DNA of 20,000 nt from Armadillidium nasatum (Eukaryota > Arthropoda > Malacostraca > Isopoda > Armadillidiidae): contig SEYY01003403.1 in assembly GCA_009176605.1 (NCBI GenBank), forward strand, positions 95,001-115,000. The letters are read 5' to 3'. The translations under genes and the position numbers were made by a program. This document shows, one piece after another, positions 1 to 20,000 of this stretch (position 1 is the first letter of the stretch; every line of letters begins with the position of its first letter). Below the pieces are notes generated by a model. It ran no database searches and was not told the DNA's origin. It worked only from the letters and a program-made list of their open reading frames with translations.

Positions 1-1023
1 GTACCATAGATGTATTAATAAGTGCAGGAATTTAATATAGAATTTTAATCTTAACTTGAAACTTATTTAAAAAAATTAAAAATATTAGTTACCTAATATT
101 TATTAATAATATTCATATTTATTATTAATCTTTCTGAAAAACTCTGCTAAAACGGAATATGAGCCAAGTGAAAATATTTATAACTCTATAAAGAATTAAA
201 AATATTAATGTTTATTCCGTGTCCTGTGATTTAGATTAAAGAAGATTATGTGAATATTCAATTATTCCAAAAGCTTTTATTTTATTACTGTCTTTGGACT
301 TCTCATACCTTATAAAAAGAAAAGTTTTTAGATGTTTCTCAGTTCTCATTCCTTAATTAGCTTCTACTTTTATTGCTCCTTTTATTTTTTCTGAAATTCA
401 AATAATTACGATGTGAAGAAATTGATAGGAAAAGTTGAATTAGTGAACGGGCAAGATATCTTTACTAGACTGTTCATTTTCTTTAAAATTAACGGCTATG
501 ACTCTACTGGTTATGAAATATTTCCAATTGTTTGGCATTTCTGGGAATTTCATTGCACATTTATGCTTTAAAAATTGAGATCTCCTTCTTATTTATTTTT
601 TTGTAGATTCTAATTATTCATTTTGATGTATAAACCTAATGGACATTTTTAAGTGTAATATTTTCTTTCAAATTTTCTATTTATTAAAATAGCAGCATTT
701 TCCATCCCTTCATTAACATATTTTACGGTGGTTAAAATTAAAATAAGAATTTACATAGCAGACTTGAACTTCAATTAATATTTTTAATTAATTTTAGTAA
801 ACTTGTTCAAGGTACTGCTCATTTTGTATTTGGTAAAGGTAAGCATCAGTTGTGTGTGTGTGCGCGTGCGTTTGTTTGTTTTTCGTTTTTTTTCTTTTTA
901 CTCTGTTGAAAATATAATAAAATATTTTGATATGAAATTAATAAAACCTAATGCAGCACTGAAGACTACTTTTGTACAGTAAAAGCACCAAAAACCTAAA
1001 AATTTTACTGTAAAAAAGTAATT
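1..1023. other. AT-rich non-coding sequence
   Basis: No gene, RNA or element is recognised. A short GT/GC run (851-878) is the only distinct feature. Confidence 0.6.

Positions 1024-1104
<81 letters not shown>
1024..1104. repeat. (TA)n tract
   Basis: It is almost pure TA with two single-base slips. Such DNA is self-complementary and slippage-prone. Confidence 0.97.
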
Positions 1105-1107
<3 letters not shown>

Positions 1108-1196
1108 ATTTTTGGAGAAGATAGACATTTCAAAATATTAAAAAAGATAAATAAATCAATATATTAAAAATATTAATTATGGTAAATGTATAGTTC

Positions 1197-1840
1197 TTAG
1201 TAGTACTTGATTTTTTTTTATATATATCAAAATTACAAAGATGAATTCATCTGAAATAATTTTTTTTAGGTTAATTGTGGTGCAGAAAATGTTTATGTAA
1301 ACTAAAAAACAAACAAAAAAAAAAAAATTTAACATTAATAATTATGACGATTTAACAATATATCATACAACTTGAATGGTGTTATAATGTTTGGCTTTGC
1401 ACTGCGAAGTTGTTGAATCAGTATTGGAGGGAATCAAATGAAAATTTATAGCTACTTTGGATGAAAAAAAAAGGTTAAAAAAAAATTTTTTTTTTTTAAT
1501 TGAAAAAAAAAAATATTATGAAATAAAGTAAATTAATTTATATTAATTTAATTTTTTTTTTTTAAACTATATATATATATTTATATATATAGGCTTAGGT
1601 GGAGATTGTTTCTGAGTTTCATATTTTTTATATCAAAATTTTTTTAATATTATTATTATTAATCTATACTATATCCCTAAAAGAATTTGTTTGCGTTTTA
1701 TTTACATTGTGGTCGGATGTGGTTCTTGTGTAGGTTAGGCCTCTTTTACGGTAACTTCTTGTGTAGGTTAGGCCTCTTTTACGGCAACTTCGGTAGTTCA
1801 GGTTATGATAAGTCGAATTAGGTTCTGCTAGAAAAGTAAG
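1197..1840 (+). repeat. Third, diverged copy of the palindrome's repeat unit
   Basis: Positions 1225-1470 resemble 2505-2760 in the same order: TCAAAATTACAAA, ATCTGAAAT, GGTTAATTG.GGTGCAGAAAATG, ACTAAAAA, CAACTTGAATGG, TTTGGCT.TGCA, AATTTATAGCTA.TTTGG. The GGTTAGGCCT and AAGTCGAA.TAG blocks near 1770-1830 match those at 3020-3090. It is more diverged than the two facing copies and is not itself palindromic. Confidence 0.7.
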
Positions 1841-1967
1841 TAATAATAATTGTGTGTATGTCTAGTAATAGTACCTCTGGCAACTCTCTTGTTTACGATA
1901 GGCTTCTCCGATATTTTCGATTTTCGATATTTTTTAACAATCGAAACTCAGAAACAATCTCCTTTAC

Positions 1968-2041
<74 letters not shown>
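1568..2041. repeat. 20-bp perfect inverted repeat bracketed by TA tracts
   Basis: Positions 1601-1620 are the exact reverse complement of 1943-1962. Just outside the left arm is a short TA tract (1568-1590), and just outside the right arm a longer one (1971-2041, one TT interruption). The 322 bases between the arms include the 33-bp tandem repeat and no recognisable gene. The form resembles a small element with terminal inverted repeats placed at TA sequence. Confidence 0.75.
1723..1788 (+). repeat. 33-bp tandem duplication containing GGTTAGG
   Basis: Two adjacent 33-bp units (1723-1755 and 1756-1788) differ at one base. Each contains TAGGTTAGGCCTC, which shares the arthropod telomere word TTAGG but is not a TTAGG array. 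Confidence 0.9.
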
Positions 2042-2043
<2 letters not shown>

Positions 2044-2444
2044 TACACTTGTCATTTTCGGGTAACTACTAATTTAAAATATTGCAAAAATGCAAGAAAA
2101 CTCCAATCTGTTTAACAAATTTTAACCATATTCGTAACAGTCATCTTAATATAGAAAAGTACAACTTGTCATTATGGAATGTAAATTATTGCTAAAAATA
2201 TCATTAAAAATCAAAATTTCAAAATATTGATGTATTGAATGGTCAGACAACTTAACCTAAGCCACAAAATAGTTTTCTGCTGCCCAATGAACCTATGAAC
2301 CTAAAAAAAAATATATTTCAAATTAATTTGTCTTCATTATACAAAGAAAAATATCCACTACTGTGAAAGACATATTTACTGTCTATAAGGAGCTCTACCT
2401 ATTTTACCCCATAAATGGTGTGGAGTATAATTTTTAATACAAAT
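2042..2444. other. AT-rich non-coding sequence
   Basis: Nothing is recognised. It separates the TA-flanked inverted-repeat unit from the large palindrome. Confidence 0.5.
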
Positions 2445-2829
2445 AGTAATACTTGGGTTCAACTAAGCATTTTTTTTTTTCAGAATTTACTTGGGTTCAA
2501 CTGAGTTCAAAATTACAAAAATAAAATAATCTGAAATCAAATTTTTTCTGTAAATTGGGATGTGGAAAATGATTTTGTACACTAAAACCAAAAAATATCA
2601 AAAAATATATATAATTAACAAAGAGTATTAAGTATAATCAATTAATAACACATCATAAAACTTCAATGACATTCTATTATTTGGCTATGCATTACCAGGT
2701 TGCTACATCAGTTACTGAGTGAATTTTGTGAAATTTTATAGCTATTTTGGAGCTGAAAAAAAAAGATAAAAAAATATTTTTTATTAAATATATATACTAA
2801 ACTATAAACAAAATTTTATGAAATAAAGT

Positions 2830-2878
<49 letters not shown>

Positions 2879-3515
2879 AATATATATTTTATATATAAAT
2901 ATAAGTATATATATATATATATATATTGAAGTGATGAAAGTATTTTTTTTTATTCATTTATTTAATTTTTGTAACATTGATAGCATTGTTTATATGCTGT
3001 GAGACTCAGCATTTGCCAGGTTAGGCCTATTTACTGGCCATTAGTGTACATTTATTCTTTAAGTCCAGGTTAAGTCGAACTAGTTTGTTAGATCTAACAA
3101 GCTAGTTTGACCACCTAACCTATACTTAAAGGGTAAATGTATGCTTTAGGCTTGTAAATATGCCCAACTTTGTCATATCTTCTCTTTCAGCATATAATAT
3201 TAATGTAAAAAAAAAAATTTCCCTTTTTTTTTTTTAACTCTAAAATTGCTATAAAATTTTGTAAAGTTCACTGACGCTGATACAATAACCTGATAACGCA
3301 TAGCCAAATGATATGTCATTGAAGTTTTAAAATGTGTTGTTAAATAATCGTATTTATTACTCTTTGCAAATTAAATTTTTCATATTTTTTGGTGTTTTTA
3401 GTACACAAAATTATTTTCCATGCCCCAATTTACTGAAAAAATTGATTTCAGATCATTTTGTTTTCTAATTTTGATATATTAAAAAAAAAATGCTCAGTTG
3501 AACCTGAATATTACC
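2445..3515. repeat. Large imperfect palindrome (two inverted copies of one repeat)
   Basis: The left part (2445-3092) and the reverse complement of the right part (3093-3515) align along their length. Shared blocks include GGTTCAACT.AGCATTTTTTT at the outer ends, ATCTGAAATCAA, GTAAATTGGG, CAAAGAGTA, ACTTCAATGACAT, TTGGCTATGC, AAATTTTATAGC and CATTTA..CTTTAAGT. The centre is a perfect 16-bp palindrome (3085-3100, around AGATCT) within a 30-bp near-palindrome (3078-3107). The left arm is longer because it alone carries a (TA)n tract. No coding sequence is seen; it may be a foldback or MITE-like element. Confidence 0.85.
2833..2927. repeat. (TA)n tract within left palindrome arm
   Basis: The tract is pure TA at first, then interrupted by AATATAAAT and TTTTATATAAATATAAG. 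It has no counterpart in the right arm near 3200-3240. Confidence 0.95.
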
Positions 3516-3544
3516 ATATAAATTAATATCTATCAAATATCAAT

Positions 3545-4010
3545 TTTAATGTTATATTATTATTATTCTTATTATTATTATTATTATTATAATATATTAT
3601 CATTATTATTATTATTATTATTTTACTATTATTTTATTATTATTATTATTATTATTATCATCCTAGTGACACAACACTTTAACAGTAATGCTGAACTATT
3701 TTCTAGTATTTTACTGGAAATGGTATATTATTATATTAATATTAAATTACAATTATTATTTTTATTATTACTATATTATTATTATTATTATTACTAGCTT
3801 CATTGTTCTGTTGTCGTTAACTTACTATTGTTACATTATTAGCTACTATTATAACTACTATTGTCAACAACTTCTATTGTTGTTAACTCACTATTGTTAC
3901 CATTATTAGCTACTATTATAACTACTATTGTCATAAATTTATATTATTATGGGTACTATTGTACTTAACTTTTATTAATATTATTATTATTATTATTTCT
4001 ATATTATTAT
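3545..4010. repeat. ATT-rich microsatellite region with 66-bp duplication
   Basis: Runs of ATT/TTA at 3556-3660, 3770-3795 and 3975-4015 are separated by ACTATT-type sequence. Positions 3816-3866 recur at 3882-3933 with two small changes, a period of 66. Open frames here are low-complexity Tyr/Ile/Leu and not genes. Confidence 0.9.
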
Positions 4011-4079
4011 TTCTCATTATATTTATGCATCATATTTGTATAAAATGGATATTTAATTATATTGATGTAATATTTATCA

Positions 4080-4690
4080 ACTAAACTTTGGGGTTCAAAG
4101 GAAACCAATGTGCTTTCCCTTAGAAACCCCTTTTCAGAGTAATAATTGTCAGTTTGTTTCTCAAACCTATAAAGTCATTTGCACAGTGAGGTAGGACATT
4201 CTTCCAAACAAATTGTATGTTAGATTGTGTTTTTCCCATGACATCTGAATATTTTTAATTGCTTGTTGTATGTGGTATTTTAATAATTTGCAGACTAGTT
4301 CCCATTTTCCAAATTGCATTATTTGGAAAACCTCTTGTTTTAAGCAGGGAAGGGTAACATCGTGCTAATTGCAGGTCGTGGATATCGAAGTCGCGAAAAG
4401 TGGGGTTTCTCTGTATTCTGATAAAAAAATCTGTGGAGGGAAAGACAAAGTACTCCAACATGAATCACCTTGTACCCTGCATGCTGTGTATTCCCATTTG
4501 ACATTTGAAAATGCAATGAGTATTGTTTGCATTTTCAAAATCCCAAATGGTGGATCCAAACTCAACAGCTCTGACAAAAAAAAAAGTCAAAGCTTATCTA
4601 TTATTAATACATTGGTTGTTTATTTTTAAAATACCCAAATTGATGTACACAAGCCCCAACTACTCTGACAAAAAACAAAAATCCCATACC
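4080..4690. other. More complex sequence, possibly decayed coding DNA on the minus strand
   Basis: Base composition is less skewed than its neighbours. Overlapping minus-strand frames of about 70 codons exist at 4255-4577, and a + frame at 4369-4629. None matches a family I can name. An old transposon fragment is possible, without support. Confidence 0.3.
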
Positions 4691-4750
4691 TGACAGACAA
4701 TAATATGAGGAATATTATTTATTTTAAATAATAATAAAAAAAATCCAAAA

Positions 4751-4903
<153 letters not shown>

Positions 4904-6784
4904 TTATATTTTTATTTGTAATATTAATTTTTTTTTTTTTACTAATTATATACTTCCATACGTGTAGAAATTTAACTTTACAAAACCACTAAGCTACTAC
5001 TACCAATGAGAACTATGGTACTTATGCACAACTAGCTTATATAGTGCAACAGTTCTATTCTACCACATATTCAGGTGTATATTTAACTTGTCATAGAAAT
5101 CAAAATTTAAAGATGTAGAAAGGGTTCATGGAAGAATATTTTATTATGTTAAGGAATTAACTCATATTTGCTATTTACGTTTTTCTTATAACCAAAAATA
5201 TAGCAATCAATAAAAATGCCTTAAGTCTGAGAGTCTTGTTAAACAATTATGCAAATATTAAGCTTCCTTTTGGTAAAGTGAATCACAGAAAATAAAGAAC
5301 AATCAAGTCAAACACCAGACTGTTTAATTTGTTTTCTTCCATAACTAGACATTTTGAATAAGGGTTGAAGGCTAAGCAACTGACAAAAGAACTATATGCT
5401 GTTTTAAATTGTTATGCAGTAAGTTGCCAATCATAATCATTAATATATCTCACTCGCTATATCATCTTTTAAAATATCAAATATGCAAAACAGATTATCC
5501 TTTGCTTCAACATCCACTTTATCATATAGTGTTATTTCTAGTAATGGAAATCAAATTAAATATAATTGTCATTTGTCTGACACTCAACTCTGTAGTTAAA
5601 ACATGAATTTTGTCAAGTGAGTGTACTGCAAAGTATGCAAATCGAGGTTCAAACCTCCAATCCTGTTACCTAAAAGAATATAAAAAATTTTCATTTGTAG
5701 GAGATATTCTCTAGTTAGTTATAGTTTACAGAAAGGTGTATGATTACGCTAATCTCAATACTCTAAAAAACATAGCCAACACTTACAACATTCCACGCTA
5801 TTTCAACACATCCAATATCACATTCTCTCTAAATTGCTCCTACAGAGAAGGTCCACCTATCAAGGATTTGAAACCATGCCCCCTGGTTGTCAAAAATATA
5901 CTTAATTGGGCTGTACCGGAGTAGGGTTTCCCTATCCAAAACCCAAATTGTGTAATTTATCAACTTGGTCAGAAATAATATATAACTTAATTTCCTTGGC
6001 TAAGAACCACATTCCTCAAATAGGGCTCTGCCTGTGAGTGAAGGTGATAAAAAAAAAAAAAAAAAAAATTGATAAATCTCTCTGTATTGTCATTGAAAAA
6101 GAAATTGTAAAAATAACAACCTTGATGTGAGGCTTTGATTTCAGTGCATAAAAGAACTTCATATTGCAAATTGTTATGCCATGAATATAGTACTGTAAGG
6201 TGAGAGTTTCATAAAAATTCATTTAATTTAAAAGCAGAACCTGTGAATCCTCACCTCTTAAAACCATGTGAAAAACAAAGTCATAAACACTAAAGTTAAA
6301 AAGACTGTTCCTAAAAACTTCTGTTCAATTATCATAGGTTTTATATTACTTTTTTTGGACATGCCTTTTAAACTGTAATCAAAGTAAACATTACTCAAGG
6401 TGAAACCGTAAGTTAAGGGATAATATCAGTTATTTGAGACAAAGTTCAGTCTTCATAGGATTTTTCCAAAATACTTACACAAATTGTTAGACATCTTTAC
6501 TGCATGCTTTGACAGTTTTGCTCTTGTAGTATATACCTAGGCCCATACATTTTTTTTGTTAATGATATTATAAGCTTCAGAGTTTCTAAGAAGTCCACTT
6601 TTCTTTAATGGAGAAGAACTCCCATGATTGGTTTAGTTTCCAGGTTATTAGTGATAAGGATTGTGCATTGTGTCTTTGAGAAGAAATCAAAAATAAATCT
6701 ATTCTTGACCACTAGGAGTTGGAAGTTGGGAAAACATTTTCAACCCCTGACTCCCAGCTACTGGATTCAGTAATATTTGTAGAC
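4904..6784. other. AT-rich sequence upstream of AGBL5 exon 1
   Basis: No gene is recognised. A poly-A run lies at 6050-6068. A short frame at 5736-5924 ends in KPCPLVVKNILNWAVPE but resembles no family I know. An untranslated first exon or promoter could be here and cannot be located by eye. Confidence 0.4.
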
Positions 6785-6871
6785 TATTTTTTTTATTTTC
6801 AGATTGTATAAGTAGTCTTTTATGATGAATTATTGTTTTATCAAATAAATACTTATATATATTTCAATATA
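6785..6871 (+). promoter_or_regulatory. Splice acceptor and 5' leader with short uORF before AGBL5 start
   Basis: A T-rich tract ending in TTTTCAG (AG at 6801-6802) looks like a 3' splice site, so the first coding exon probably starts at 6803 and an untranslated exon lies upstream. An in-frame TAA at 6809-6811 precedes the ATG at 6872, which is therefore the first possible start in this frame within the exon. The leader also has an 8-codon upstream ORF (6822-6848, ATG to TAA) in another frame. Whether a promoter also sits here cannot be seen. Confidence 0.5.

Positions 6872-20000
<13,129 letters not shown>

Noticed and set aside
1723..1788. Interstitial telomere array (GGTTAGG)
   Set aside because: Only one GGTTAGG per 33-bp unit, not consecutive TTAGG repeats.
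2833..2927. TA tracts as replication or segregation origins
   Set aside because: No accompanying motif or evidence. Simple repeat expansion suffices.
3549..3909. Tyr/Leu/Ile-rich frames in ATT repeats
   Set aside because: They are products of trinucleotide repeat, with no other support.
5610..5680. Possible tRNA-Cys-like sequence (GTGTACTGCAAAGTA followed by GAGGTTCAAACCTCC)
   Set aside because: The T arm has a six-base loop, and I cannot build acceptor and D stems around it. At most a decayed tRNA-derived fragment.

Overview
This is eukaryotic, animal nuclear DNA. It is very AT-rich and full of long (TA)n tracts, decayed LINEs and introns with GT..AG borders. The one gene I can support is the 5' and central part of AGBL5 (cytosolic carboxypeptidase-like 5, CCP5), a tubulin deglutamylase, on the + strand. 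Seven coding segments join in phase at every junction: 6872-6956, 10639 (or 10630)-10794, 16088-16242, 16621 (or 16618)-17962, 18493-18631, 19208-19403 and 19903 to the window edge. They give about 723 residues, with all the metallocarboxypeptidase zinc and catalytic motifs intact. The C-terminus lies beyond position 20000. The LINE types and the abundance of TA microsatellite suggest an arthropod. From memory of similar LINE proteins I lean towards a decapod crustacean, with low confidence. Layout: 1-6800 is upstream sequence or a 5'-UTR intron. It has no recognisable gene but holds a family of related repeats: one copy near 1197-1840 and two copies facing each other as an approximately 1.07 kb imperfect palindrome at 2445-3515. 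It also holds ATT-rich DNA at 3545-4010 and several TA tracts. A strong acceptor at 6801-6802 precedes a short leader and the start codon at 6872. Intron 1 (6957 to about 10638) carries four TA tracts and an antisense, 5'-truncated Jockey/CR1-like LINE pseudogene (8206-9980). A 46-bp piece of a second LINE sits directly head-to-head with it. Intron 2 (10795-16087) carries an antisense LINE with a restriction-like endonuclease (RLE) domain at 12040-14116, whose reverse-transcriptase core is deleted. Intron 3 (16243-16617/20) is essentially one (TA)n microsatellite with canonical splice borders. Intron 4 contains a 116-bp near-identical copy of part of the preceding exon. The points of most interest are structural: an intron made of TA repeat, LINE ends abutting TA tracts, a large palindrome, and a partial exon duplication. 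I found no undescribed multi-gene system. No RNA gene, CRISPR or prokaryotic-type feature is supported.
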